Below, piece after piece: positions 1-11,500 of a stretch of DNA of 64,000 nt (positions within the stretch are counted from its first letter, which is position 1; every line of letters starts with the position of its first letter). A program made the translations under genes and the position numbers. The notes beneath the pieces were generated by a model. That model was not told where the DNA came from. It made no database searches and worked only from the letters and a program-made list of their open reading frames with translations. The stretch spans positions 3,038,001 to 3,102,000 of the forward strand of contig JBANSL010000004.1 of NCBI GenBank assembly GCA_037127255.1, given 5' to 3'. Source of the stretch: Persicaria tinctoria. Its lineage: Eukaryota; Streptophyta; Magnoliopsida; Caryophyllales; Polygonaceae.

Positions 1-1815
1 CCAATCTCCTTGTTGATGTTGCATATGCTTTGGAAGTTGCTTTCAAATTCCCTTAGTGTGTAGCTTTCTAATGCTTTGGTGACAAAGTGGTTGACCCCTC
101 GGTTTTTGAATTTTGCCTTTATATTCTGTTTCAAATGTCGTGTGCATATCACATGCTTTGCTGAAGTGTATACTTCATTCACAGCTTTGCTGATGCTCGG
201 GTGCCTATCAGATGCAAATACTAGCTCATTTGAGTCTGGTATAATGAGAGCCAATCTCTGGATGAACCACTTCCATGCATTGTCGTTCTCTGAATCCGCC
301 ACTCCAAATGCTATAGGGTACACATGCCTGTTAGTATCCCGTGCGGTTGCTGAGATTAGAACCCCTCGGTATTTTCCATGTAAAAATGCAGCATCCACCA
401 TGATAACCTATATAATGCATATTACATTTGTTACATTATGTTAATTATAAAATGTTTATTATACCAATTTATAGAGTTCTTACCTTTCTCATCGCTTGGA
501 ATCCCTTAATGGAAGCTCCGAATGATAGGAATGCATACTTGAATCTGCTATAGCCATCAATCTCAAGGCATGCATATGTACCTGGATTTACTTGTTGCAT
601 AATGTGGAAGTAGGAAGGTAACATTTCATAGTTTCCCTCTGGAGTCCCTCTTATCATGTTTTGTGCTTCTTCTTTTGCTTTCCAAGCCTTCCAGTAGCTC
701 ACATCTTGCCTAAATTCCTTTTGCATTGCATTTTTAATCTGTATAGCATCTGGCCCTTTTGTCACCCCTTCATACCTTCATTCATTACACATAGTAAGTA
801 AGCCTTACCTTGTCTAGAGGTATATGCAATCAAATTTGCACAAAATTTATAAATTTTGTAGCCAAACTTAGACAAACCTTCCTTTTTTCACCTATTCCAG
901 TAGGTACTGCAGTAAATGTGTTTTACAGATGCCACTATATTGAATATTTGATGACAGATAGTAGTAAATAACATGATTTTTATAGATTATACCTGATCTT
1001 TATCTTTTCTGTTATAGCTTGGTATGATGGTTTCCGTCGTTCCTTACACCTAGCTGAGAATGAACATGTGTGCTCTTCGTTCACCCTTCTTACTTCAAAG
1101 TAGCTTGAATTCTTTAAACATGTAGCTAGCATTGTCCACTTGCATTCAGCATCAATATACACAACCTTGTACTTTTTTGTTGTTGATCTATCTACTCGAA
1201 ACTGGAAGTTCTCCTTAATTGCCATGTTAGCCACTGCATTCCTTAGCTGATATTTTGACTAAAAAATCTGCCCAACATTAATGAAATCGAGCTCGTCTAT
1301 CTCATTCTCACTGATGCCTTCATGTTGATAGCTATCATTGTATGCTCCTGTCTCTTCATCTGCAAAACTAGTAGTAGCAAGAGCCAAGGTGTCGATCAGG
1401 TGTCATCAACACCTGTACCTTGAATGCAATCATCAGAATCTGTCACCACACTTGTTTGTTGAACTGAATTTATCATATGATTCCCATTCATACTTTTCTT
1501 TGCTAATACATTCAACTACAATGACCATTCTACTTGAGGTGAATCATTTATATCCATGAAAGCCCTTAGATCGTCATCTTTGCTGATTATGAACGGATCT
1601 TTCAACTTTTGCAAAGGATGCAAGTGGCTTAACTTTACCTCATATGTAGCTAGGCAAATATCGAATCTACTACCAATCAGCTCTGTCAATGCTTGCAATT
1701 CAATAGTATGTTTGATGACAAATGCCTTAGATATAATTTCACCAACATACTCGCAATACCCATTTGTCATCCTCAACTCTCCTCCAAAACAGACTTTCAG
1801 AATTTTCAAATCCAT
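1..1815 (-). pseudogene. MuDR-type (MULE) transposase gene, broken and cut by the window edge
   Basis: The minus strand encodes a Mutator-like transposase. Domains in order are a PB1-like N-terminal domain (1815-1516), an acidic linker, a MuDR DNA-binding/zinc domain (about 1234-993, with motifs CKWTM and HTC), the stretch before the catalytic core (765-484, ending in NPGTYACLEIDG and GFQAMRK), and the start of the DDE core (407 down to 1). The core shows the first Asp in MVDAAFLHGKYRG, the second in ASDRHPSI, and HVICTRHLKQN. A 76-bp GT-AG intron (408-483) joins MRK to VIMVDA in frame. Another donor-like site lies at 992/993. The gene is dead as read: TAG at 1516-1518, a frame shift near 1400 and an in-frame TAG just before SKYQLRNAV (about 1259). 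The C-terminal part, including the catalytic Glu and any SWIM finger, lies outside the window. A decayed autonomous MULE is the best reading; a domesticated MUSTANG-type gene is less likely because of the stops. Confidence 0.85.
408..483 (-). other. Intron inside the MULE transposase gene
   Basis: On the minus strand the upstream exon ends AAG followed by GTAAGA, and the downstream exon follows TATAG. The 76-nt intervening sequence is AT-rich. Removing it keeps the reading frame through the conserved transposase core, so a real spliced intron is likely. Confidence 0.75.
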
Positions 1816-2439
1816 AGGTCAGCAGCTGTTTGCAATGAATTCAGAGATTCCAATGTCACAATAAACACCAGATTTCGGATTCAACATCAAATTATGTATC
1901 CAGACACACAGATCAACAAGTCAATATCCTATTACCCCGCACAGACAGATTCCAAATAACAATTTACTCTATATCGGTTAACAGCAATTAACCCCTAGAC
2001 TATTGAATTGATCATTTATATTTGCAATTGATAGTCAGACATTCAGATTTAGGTTGAAAGTTATGCGACATACCTTGATTCCTACATTGCGTGTCTTGTC
2101 GTGGCTCCAGATTTCTCGCAATTGATTCCTGCTTTTCAGATTCCATGTACACTGGTGCTCGCAATCTACTCCTTGATGCGTTGATTCCTTGCAATTGATG
2201 AATGAATCCGAAATTCTGTGCAGTTTGGCTATGCCTGTTTCATCGAAATATCCAGAGATGGAAATTCGAGGTGGACTCAGACGATGAATTCACGTGTTGG
2301 ATTCATATTGAACTTCGGTTTTCTACCAGGAATCTATGGATTCATATTGAGATGGTGTGTTTTAGGAGGGGGTGTTATGCTACCTAATTAATTTTATTGG
2401 GCTACTGTATAGCTAATTTCATCTTCATATTGGGCTAGC
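1816..2439. other. Upstream flank of the MULE gene, no recognised gene
   Basis: This stretch lies 5' of the transposase start and may hold its untranslated leader or promoter. A 60-codon minus frame at 2012-2194 has no family resemblance. I could not identify a terminal inverted repeat that would mark the element end. Confidence 0.4.
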
Positions 2440-2610
2440 TGCCAAAAAACCCATAATTTTTAAGGTATTTTAATTTTCATGAGTTTTTGGATTTAATGCA
2501 ATTATTATAATTTGATGATTTATGTGATTATTTGTACAATCAAACACTCATATAAAATGAGGTAAAATAATTACAGTATAATTAAAATGCAATGGAATCC
2601 AAACACGCAC
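2440..2610. mobile_element. Tourist-like MITE remnant
   Basis: The right end reads TGGAATCCAAACACGCAC, the complement of the terminal repeat GGGTGTGTTTGGATTCC seen in the copies at 20738, 21295 and 58094. The interior shares the run GAGGTAAAATAATT and the ATGTGATTATTTG segment with those copies. The left terminus is decayed, so its edge is approximate. Confidence 0.6.
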
Positions 2611-2706
2611 TAGCCATGAGGTTGGTGTTTTTTTTTTTTCATAGTGTCAAAAGTATGAAGCGGGAAGGAAGTGGAATCCATTTAGTGTCTTATTATATCC
2701 AAACTA

Positions 2707-2946
2707 CTCAATCCGTTATTAAAACTTGTCATTTTATAAATCTGCAAAGTTATTAAGAAAACAAACAAAAATACACTTATACCCCTAATTATCACTCTAC
2801 TTTTTTACTTTCTCACAAATAAGAACTAACAATTATTTAAACATTATAAGACGATTTCGTAAAATGGATGATAAAATACCTAAAATGAAAAGTTTTTCTT
2901 AACAATATTTATTTTCTAAAACGACAAGTTTTAATTAACGGATGAG
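2707..2946. mobile_element. Stowaway-like MITE (Tc1/mariner type)
   Basis: The terminal inverted repeats are imperfect: CTCAATCCGTTATTAAAAC on the left and the complement of GTTTTAATTAACGGATGAG on the right. TA precedes the left end. The inner part of the repeat carries AAAACTTGTC, as in the copies at 16248 and 20235. Confidence 0.65.
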
Positions 2947-3039
2947 CTATTTTTTTTATCGAGTTATATGCAAACTATTGAAAAATCTCATAATTTTTTC
3001 CTTAATAAAGTAAAAATTCGAGATCATATATACATGTCT

Positions 3040-3450
3040 AGTTCTAGGTAAGTCAATAGCACCGACAGACAAAAAAACCGTCACAAACAAAGACAACAAA
3101 AAAAACCAACAATTCAACGATCCGAAGTTGACTGAAGCGGGAAGTAAGTGAAGTCGTCAATGAAACCATGGAGAGCGTGATATTATCACTTCAGCTGAAG
3201 ATGCTAGTGGCAGGCAATCAAGTCGATCAAGCACTACCAGAGAATCACCGCTTTAAAGCATGCACAACAGGAACGCACGATCCCTTGATGGTGTGAAGAC
3301 GAAACTCCAGGGAAGTGCTTCTCGAACAATGGAGTTATCGTGAAGAAACAGTCACGACCTCGACCAGTCGAGATCCACACTATGTACAAACAACAAACGA
3401 AATACCATAAATCAAAGGCACACTAAAAACACCAATAAAACCCAACCCAA
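3040..3450. other. Moderate-GC non-coding island, possibly an old retroposon
   Basis: The base composition is richer in GC than the flanks and no long frame is open on either strand. The composition and the A-rich left part resemble other islands here (39690-40330, 49265-49440). No coding similarity is recognised. The stretch 3451-3879 is AT-rich with nothing supportable. Confidence 0.25.
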
Positions 3451-3879
3451 CTAAATCAAAGAAGAATGGAGTGGAGTATGTTCCCAAATATTGTGAATTT
3501 ATTTGTTTCTACCATCCACTTGCTTTTTAAAGCCTTTCAATTCCTTTGAATTATGACTTCTTCTCCTGCATCTATACTCAAACCAAAATTTATTTCTCAT
3601 ACTACCAATTATTATGATCATGAGACTTTGTTTTCTTTATTTGAAATTGCTTTACCCTTAGTGGGTGTATTTGTTTGAGAGGTTTTAGTGTACAATTCAA
3701 ATGTAACATAGAGCTAACTCATACATAGCCTCAAAACACAACTTATTCTTTAGTACATATATAATCTACACGAGCTCAAGTACGTAAAAGCAGTAATGTC
3801 GTCAAAACAAGGACGTTTTTCAACCAAAATATGCAGTGAACGGATAAGTAAACAAAAGGATGTTTTCGACAATTAAAGA

Positions 3880-4060
3880 GGGTTGACAAGAGGAAAACCT
3901 GTCGTTATTCTTGTCAAATAATACTCAAACTCACAACTAGTATAGCGTGTAAGCAAGAGGTCGATCCACAGGGAAATCTATTCAATTCGAATGTCAATTC
4001 TAATCGCTAAGAGGAGAAATTGGGGGGTTTGGTGTGAAAAAGGTCCGTCTTTTATCAAAG
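3880..4060 (-). mobile_element. Probable Ty3/gypsy LTR fragment
   Basis: The minus strand contains CCCTGTGGATCGACCTC followed by TTGCTTACACGCTATACTA. From memory, this phrase is typical of LTRs of plant Athila/Tat-type gypsy elements. No partner copy is visible, so it is only a fragment. It may or may not belong with the leader fragment at 4240-5110. Confidence 0.4.
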
Positions 4061-4239
4061 CGGAAGTAAGCAAATAAAGTAACACTAGTACAAAAGTGTA
4101 ATCTAATGGGAGGAAATTCTCAGGGGTTCTTAATAACTTCTGAAAGAGAAAAGCTCGCACGTGGGTTTTTTTAAAAACTGCTGTTAAATGGTTTATTAGC
4201 ATTTTTTTTAAAAGAGGAATTTTTTTATCGGGGTTTCTA

Positions 4240-5110
4240 GTTTAACTCCTGAAAGCCATCTCTTTTTCAGGAGTTGTTAGAAAAGACACCCGGCACGGCG
4301 AGGGGTCCTTGCAATTTGCAGCGACGGCGACGTGGCCGGCACGGCGAAGGCTTCTGTGCTGGTTGATTGGTGCGAACAACCAAGGCTGTGGCAATCGTGT
4401 CCCGAGCCACGAGATCTGCGGCCGAGAATCGTGCCGAGGGACGACTCCACCAGCCTGCTCCATGGAGGTTCACCGGCTCCACCGTCAATCCCTTACTCCT
4501 CTTCACAAGCTAGAGATCTGATTGCATTTGCGGCGGCAAGCACGACGATTACTCGTAGTGCCCTTGGCCCTCAACGACGGTAGGGTTCTTCGATCTCCAT
4601 GGCTAATCAATTGGTTGATGTCTTCCTCGGCGACACTGGGAAAGAGATGGAGAGATGGCGGCATTGGTGGGCCGCGCCCTCTGCCTTGTGGTCCCAAGCC
4701 GGCGGCGCTCTATCCCCTAGGGTTTGTGGGTGAAGGTTGAGCCTTCACCGGTTCACCGTCGCCATAAACAGTTACTTTTTGTTGCTTTGTAGATTGGGAG
4801 ATCCGATCTCATGTCTTTTTTGATCGAATCCCCACGGATGGCGCCAAATGTTAAGCATAAAATCTGCACTTCTCTTTCCCGTCGATCCATCTTCCTGCAC
4901 AGATTAGAAGGAGAAGAAGAGGCGGGGCTCGCTCCCTGGAGGAGCCTCCGACACTCAAGTCAGCATGTGTCGACTGAAAGAAGCCTCCTCAAACTCTAGT
5001 AGATCGATCATATATAATGAGAGTTAGTGTTTGTGATTAGGGTTTACCGTGTAAATAATGATTATGCCCCTGGATCTTTTATCGAATTACTTTTGCTATA
5101 TCACACACCT
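4240..5110 (-). mobile_element. Ty3/gypsy fragment: LTR end, primer site and start of the internal region
   Basis: On the minus strand an LTR-like block (about 5110 down to 4849) ends in TTAACA. After two bases it is followed by TGGCGCCATCCGTGGGGA (4846-4829), the layout of the primer-binding region in many plant gypsy elements. The LTR part carries the phrase ACTTGAGTGTCGGAGG, familiar from such elements. The GC-rich leader follows, with an ATG opening MATVNR at about 4767 that stops at once. No gag, protease or polymerase domain is readable, so this is a decayed 5' piece. The outer LTR edge is not defined. Confidence 0.55.
4829..4846 (-). other. Primer-binding site of the gypsy fragment
   Basis: TGGCGCC at the start of this site, directly inside the LTR end, matches the usual position and sequence of plant gypsy primer sites. 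The priming tRNA was not determined. Confidence 0.5.
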
Positions 5111-5861
5111 TTCGGGATTAAGGATGTAGAGAAGAAACTCGGTCCCTACAAATTTGTTTTTCTTTTTTCCACTTGTATCGGTTCCATGTCACAAGGAGAT
5201 AGACGATTGTAATCTATATTAAACAATAGATATCAGATATCGAGGTTGATATTCGATATCTACTACTGTAATTTGATATCTAGATTCCCCTTAGTTAAAT
5301 TAAGCCAAACAGTAACATCAACAAAGAAAGGGGGGGGGGGGGGGGAAGCAAAAGAGTGGGACTTCACAAAGTAACCCTGGATCCCCATAGGGCTCAATCC
5401 TTCATTCAAAACATGAAGAGAGCTTGCTTTTTGGCACTTTTCTAAGATGACGTGGACACCTAACCAATAAAGTGATGCCACGTAAGCATCCCCCTCAGCC
5501 TTGTCAGACCCCGCGTGCTCTCCACCCCAAAAACACAAACACAGCTTAAATTCCCAGCTTTCCCATTCCCCTTCCTTCGCTAATCATCTGCTCTCCTGCT
5601 GCTGCTTCTAACTGCAACCAAACAAGACTTTAAAAAAACAAAATTGAAATTGACAACCTCTTTACATCTCTTCATCTTTACTATGGAAGAGATTGTTCCA
5701 AACTCTTATCTGTCATAACCTTTTTGACTCCTCTGTTGTCTTCCTGTGTCTCCCTCCCCCCTTCCATGGCATCATTCACATGCCCATCATCACCATCATT
5801 CATCCTCTCTTCCACTTCCACTTCCTTGGGATTACTACCCACAATGCCTACTAACTAAAAC
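5111..5861. other. Intergenic stretch with a poly-G run
   Basis: No gene is supported. It includes a run of 16 G (5330-5345) and a pyrimidine-rich segment (5550-5830). That segment could be an old promoter or leader, but no coding frame follows it. Confidence 0.4.
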
Positions 5862-6500
5862 ATCAAGAAATCATTAATTTGAATTCTTGCTGATAAAGAG
5901 CCTATTTTTATGGATGTTGAATTCATTTTCATAAGGAGAATCATGTTTTTTTTTTTCAAATTGGATTTGGGTTTTAACTTGTTCATGGAATGGGATAGCA
6001 TTAGGGATAAGAATGGATTGGGGTTTTGGATGATGATTGTTTCATTCAATGAGTTGATTGTGGACAAGAAACTTAACATCATCATTCATTCTCTCTAGTA
6101 TCTAAAAACACCAAGAAATCGTTAATTTAAATTCGTTTAGTTGAATGAGTTGATTGCTGATAAGAAGCTTAAGATTGTTTCGTTCGTCGTGCTGATTACT
6201 GATAAAGAGCTTATTTCTATGGATAATGAATTCATTACATAAGAAGAATGATTTTTTTTTTTTTCAAATTGGATTTGGGTTTTTGGGGACAAGAATGGAT
6301 TGGGTTTTAGGCATATATATGATCATTTCATGATTGCGGATAAGAAGTTTAAGGTTGTTTTATTCAGAGTGTTGATTGCTGATAAGGAGCTTATTTACAC
6401 GGGTAACAAACTCTTGAAGAATAATAATGACCCATTACATAAGAAGGATCAAGTATTTATTCAAATTGGATTTGGGGGGCAAGAAAGGATTAGGGTTTAG
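5862..6500. repeat. Degenerate tandem duplication, about 2.5 units of roughly 230-250 bp
   Basis: Two diverged copies begin with AAGAAATC(A/G)TTAATTT (about 5867 and 6113) and a third partial copy follows. Shared landmarks in order are GCTGATAA(A/G)GAGC, a T-rich run and CAAATTGGATTTGGG (three times, near 5958, 6264 and 6460). The short frames here are by-products of the repeat and do not look like genes. Confidence 0.6.
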
Positions 6501-7537
6501 GAGGACGATGAGTTGAGGAGGGACAGATTTGATGTTACTGTGGAGTGAGTGAGGGGAGTGATAAATGGTGTTGGTTGGTTGAATTGATCATGTAATTTTG
6601 CAGGCTTTCATCATCTTCCTGCCTGAGGAAGACACAGACAGGGAAAGAAGACATTGGAAGATGGAAAAAATGGTTCCTTCCCAAGGTGAAGGTGTGTGTG
6701 TGTCTGAAGTGTGAGACTGAAACCAGAGAGATCTGAATAGAAAGAGGGAGAGAGGGTCTGACATGGAGTTCCTGAAAGTAGAAAGAGATAACTGATGTTG
6801 ACATTTCATCACTTTCTCTCCCCCCCTCTCTATCATTTCTTTCTCCTGTAAATCTCAGTTTTCATCCTATTTTAAGCACCTATTAACCCAATCATAATCA
6901 ATCATTAACCAATTTACATGGTGCAAGTAACAAGTTCCTCCCCTTTAGGAAGTTACATCCTATACAAAGTTTGTCTCAATCTACCAAGTTCCTCTCCTTT
7001 AGGAAGTTCCATGTAATACATCACATTTGAATCTAAGTGTGCGTCGACAATTTCAAAATATAGCGCGCAATTAGATTCAGTCTAATGTGTCTAACAATTT
7101 CGAAAAAATGGCGCGCGCATACGCCATTTGGAAAAATAGCTTAATAGTTTGGCCTTCATGCCCAAACTACAGACAATCTCAAAGAATAATGCCCGCAAAG
7201 ATTCAGTCTGATGCATCCAATAATCGACTTTCCGACTAACAAACATTTGACCTAAACATCATAGCAATACTAATGAGGATACTAGTAAAATTGAAATTGA
7301 CTAGAAAACAACAATGAAAACTTAAATCTAGAGGCTAAAAACCCTAGCAAATTGAAACAATGTGATCAACCAACTTAAACATGAAATCCATGTTCTCAAA
7401 TCTCAACAACATCACCATCACAAATCTAAAAACTCTAAAAGGACATTCAACTTAGAATAAAAAAGGGCAATCAATCGTAAATCTCTTCAAGAAACAGAGT
7501 AAAACAGAGCAAAACAGGGGAAAACAGAGTATCCTCT
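6501..7537. other. Intergenic region 3' of the AHL gene
   Basis: No gene is supported. The part next to 7537 probably holds the AHL 3' untranslated region and poly(A) site on the minus strand. A duplicated phrase, AAGTTCCTC(T)CCTTTAGGAAG, occurs near 6930 and 6990. Confidence 0.35.
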
Positions 7538-8479
7538 CTAGAAATGATGGTGTGGTGACCTTGTGGAAGCAGTTGGAGGGGCCCAATTGAGATGCTCCGC
7601 CGGAATTGCGAACCCCACCGGGACCATTGCCGCCCCGCCAGCGGCGGCGGCGGCGGGGGGAAGGGAGCGGGTGCTCTGTTTGCCGCCCTGCCTTCCTCTG
7701 TTTCCTTCCTGTGGCTTTACTACTTCTTCCTCTGCCTCTGCCTCTTCGAACTCCGATGGCTCCACTCGGTGATACTCGTAGTTCGTAAAGGTGTTGACGT
7801 TCAGCAAAACGCTGGACGCCGCCACCACCTTCCCCGCCACCGTCCCGCCGAAGACCTCACCGGCATTCCCGCCGACGAAGATCGCCAGCGACGGCGCCGA
7901 GCCGCAGTGGGAAGAGGAAGAGGAGGAGCTGATTGAGGCGCCGACGAAGGTCCCGGAGAGGGAGAGGAGGTTGAAGGATCCGGAGAGGGTGATCGCCGGG
8001 TGCCGGAGCGTGAAATTGCTGACGCTGCCGGAGCCGTTGATGATGTGGACGCCGACGCGGTGCTTGATTGCGAACTTCTGAACCATTTCGACGATGTCGC
8101 ACCCCACCGGGATTTCAAGAACCTGCGTTTTCAGGGCGGGCTCTGTTTCTTTGGTGATGTAGATCGGTGGCTTTGGCTTGTTCTTCGAGCCAGGCGGCCT
8201 CCCCCGGGGCTTCCGCTCGGAGGACGCTACCAGCTGAGGAGAGAGGATGCCGGCGGCGCGTGAATTGGATCGGCGGCCGGAGCGACTGGCGGCGCCGGTG
8301 GTAGGGGTGGTGGCAGGATTTGGGAAAAGAACAGGGGAGATGAAGGGGGAGGTGGGTGTTGCTTCTTGGCTTTCATACTCTTCGGGTTCGGGTTCAGGTT
8401 CGACTCCGAATCCGTCGCCGTCTTCGGAGGAGGAGGAGGATGGAGATGAAAGGCTCTGTGTGGCAGTGAAATCAGCCAT
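7538..8479 (-). CDS. AT-hook motif nuclear-localized (AHL) protein
   Basis: The gene encodes 313 residues in one exon. Residues 1-80 are Ser/Pro/Glu-rich. A single AT-hook core, RGRP at 92-95, is followed by the type-I extension GSKNKPKPP. A PPC/DUF296 domain fills about 115-240. The C-terminus is acidic, then Ala/Gly/Pro-rich, ending in SPHHHF. In AHL proteins the AT-hook binds the minor groove of AT-rich DNA and the PPC domain forms homo- or heterotrimers that recruit other nuclear proteins. They act as regulators of growth, flowering and organ development. One AT-hook, a type-I PPC and no intron fit clade A. The usual PPC hexapeptide GRFEIL appears here as GSFNLL (168-173), and a Ser-rich insert (182-190) interrupts the domain. 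The start ATGGC has a good context and a TATA box lies 72-81 bp upstream. Which AHL family member this is cannot be assigned by eye. Confidence 0.95.
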   Translation of the reverse strand: MADFTATQSLSSPSSSSSEDGDGFGVEPEPEPEEYESQEATPTSPFISPVLFPNPATTPTTGAASRSGRRSNSRAAGILSPQLVASSERKPRGRPPGSKNKPKPPIYITKETEPALKTQVLEIPVGCDIVEMVQKFAIKHRVGVHIINGSGSVSNFTLRHPAITLSGSFNLLSLSGTFVGASISSSSSSSHCGSAPSLAIFVGGNAGEVFGGTVAGKVVAASSVLLNVNTFTNYEYHRVEPSEFEEAEAEEEVVKPQEGNRGRQGGKQSTRSLPPAAAAAGGAAMVPVGFAIPAEHLNWAPPTASTRSPHHHF

Positions 8480-8550
8480 GGATGGGGAGTTGAAGAGGAG
8501 GATGAATGTAGATTTGGTGGGGTTGGGGGGGAGATAAGGACAAGGGGATC

Positions 8551-8560
8551 CTTTTTTATA
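8551..8560 (-). promoter_or_regulatory. TATA box of the AHL gene
   Basis: The minus strand reads TATAAAAAAG. It lies 72-81 bp upstream of the AHL start codon, a normal spacing for a short plant 5' leader. Confidence 0.6.
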
Positions 8561-8579
8561 ATAGGGGCCGGTTTGTGTA

Positions 8580-11500
8580 AAGTTTCCTAAGGCCTTGTTT
8601 GGGAGGAGATATAATTTTTTTCAAAATAAAAAATAAAATTATGAAAGTTAAGTTTTTCGATCCGTGTACAATGTTTACTATCGAGAAACCGAAAAAGTCG
8701 ATAGGTTGGATTGGCGGGAGTCCCTCTTTCTCACTTCGAAGATATTGAGATGAAGAGTAAGTTCATCGGATATGTTGAATCGATGTTTGCTATATGGAAC
8801 TTAATTTAAAAGAGTTTTTTTTTTCTATATAAGAAACATATAGTATCGTTTATTATCTGACAACGTTTCAGTTGATGACATCGTTTAGTTCGTTTCTCAT
8901 TAGATAAATTTATCTACCAAATACGGAATATGTAAGATCCATGGTTGCAAACTTGTGCTTCAATATTGCTCTGTTTGGTTTAAATCCATTTGCTTTTTTT
9001 CCCGGTCACATAAAAATACTCTCTTGATATTATCGGAGAAACAGTACATATATGTTGATTTCAGATAAAACTGTATTTATCCAATAGCATCCTTATGGAT
9101 GGGGTTTAGAAAACCTATATATTAACAGATGTCGAATCTCTGATTGAAGTAGCATTCTTGTGACTGGTTTAGTATAGGCACTTGTTCTTTGGAAGATCTA
9201 TCTCGTTGAGGGTAGATTCATTTGCTTTTGGTATTGTATTTGATTAAGTTTTTATGGCGGTAAATTTTGTTAGTGAACTAGGTTATGTTTACCTTTTATC
9301 GAATAAACTCATGTTTTTTACAAATTTAAAAAGTTTTACACACTCAAAATTTTTACTCGGATTTCTAGTTTAAAAATAGAGTCCATGTCTATACAATTTG
9401 ATTGTGTTGTAAATCTTGTAATTATAATTGAAGAGACAGATAACTCTGAGTTGGAGATGAGAATCTGAACAGTTGTCTAATACTAAATATGGTAATTTTA
9501 CTATGGAAAATAAAAATGAAATTTATCAATAATTTTTGGTTAAGAAAGAAATGCCCGTATAGACATGTATATTATAAAATCATTATTTATTATTTTATAT
9601 CAAATTTGAAAGGATAATAAATGAATATTCATTGGGTGTAATATAATGCATGTACTGGAGACTGGAGTATATCAATAAAGATTTTTAACCCCAAAAAAAA
9701 AGAAGTTAGGGCCCGTTTGGATTACGTGCATACTGGTTTGGATTTAGAGAATTCTTAGTTAAAATAGGATTTTATGTATATACATTTTGATGGTGTTTTG
9801 AAGGTGAAAGTGAAGTATATATCAATGTCTCAATAAAAACAATCTTCCAACCTACATTATATATTGATGATTGATATGATAAAAGAATATATAGATTGCA
9901 ATGCTTTGAAGCATAATATAATGTACTTGGCCCAATAAGGAACGGCCCACAAGAGCCCATGAACCATTCACTATTTGCCGAGCAACCTCCTTCAGCCCAT
10001 TGAAACTATAATGGTTCACTTGGAAGCCAGCTATTATGATTTATAAAGCCAGCCCATTGAAGCTGCAATATTGCATTATAAGTTAATGGGGTTTTGGACA
10101 CATGTTATAAACAAAAAGAAAGAAAGAAAATCATGTTTAAATGCATAAATAAACTCTAGGAGCTAAAACATATATTATTTTTAAATTAAAAGATTTTTTT
10201 TTTGATACATGACAAGGATTTGGGGTGGTTAACCGCGGTTAACCCACCGCCCAATGGTGTCTCAGTGGACGAAATCAACGATCTCTGCCGGAACACATTC
10301 AGCAATGAAATGCATGGACGTACATACCCAGATGCGCCAGCCGATCTCCCACCTAGTTACCCTCCCTGAAGATGTATGCGAAGGTGACCCTCTCGAACGA
10401 TCGACAAAGACCAAGAGCTTCTGAAATCGTCATCTCAATCTCCCACGGGCACTGCCAAATGCCCCGCAAGACGTTGATTTAATGAGTGTGAATGGCCACA
10501 CATTAGAAAAATTCATAAATAGACTTCCCTTAGTTTGAAACTTGAGCTTTGTGAGAGATACCAAAAATACCTTACCCGGGATACTATTCTCTATTTGTCG
10601 TCCATCAGCTGATTTGTTTGACCCCTCAGTCATGTCTGGTTGTATCGAATCTCTTTCTGTTATATAAAAAAAACACCTTTACCCAAATAAAGGGCTTTTA
10701 TTTAAACCCTGAAAAATCACCTTGTCACTTGTGACAATGGCTTACTAAACAATAAGGTTATGAATTGTTTCTCTCATTCACAATTGTTGTTGATATGAGC
10801 CTTTATTAGGCAAGTGGACAAGTTTGATCTTCTCTCATCAAAACCAATTTTCTTTGGTACATCCCCTACCATGTTATCCTATATATTTGAAAGATTATAT
10901 AAACATTATGGCTCTTTTTTTTTTTCCTATTTGATTCAATAGTGTAATTTACTTCGCACCGAGTAGATTCAATAAGGCGATTACACCGATAATGCCGAGT
11001 CAGTGAGTCATCCATGGTTCGAATTAAAGTGGGTATATGCATAAAGAAAGAACAACAAAAATTTTCTAAGGTTGATGCAGAAAGAAAACAAATTAAAGTA
11101 TTAAATCAAAAGGTTATGAATGCCAACCACTCCATTTGAAAATTGGATTTCAATGAAGATGATCAACACCTTTGAAACATTCCTATAGGAGCACTTGTGA
11201 ATGAAAATGAAGATGCCCTAATTCCTTCATTTTGGTTCTCCACTAACCCTAAAAGTAAAATTCTATGAATGATTAGTGCAAGTATTATATGATTTTCCCC
11301 CTCTTTTTTTCTTCTTCTAATTTTATAAAATTAATTGCTGATTATGGTATATACTATATACATTAGCTAGGAGGTAGCATGAAAAGGGCACACTAACATC
11401 GATTCTGCAACAAAAATCCCGAGGTTTCGACCGATCGATACGAGCCTCCGAAGCAGGATAAGTAGGCAACAGAATCATCTTTCTGCATTATTGTTTTGCA

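Noticed and set aside
6535..6836. Possible miRNA precursor near the AHL 3' side
   Set aside because: No conserved plant miRNA sequence was recognised and no clear fold-back could be made by eye.
7563..8537. Several plus- and minus-strand frames of 60-114 codons overlapping the AHL gene
   Set aside because: They are shadow frames of GC-rich coding sequence; the minus-strand AHL frame carries the domains.
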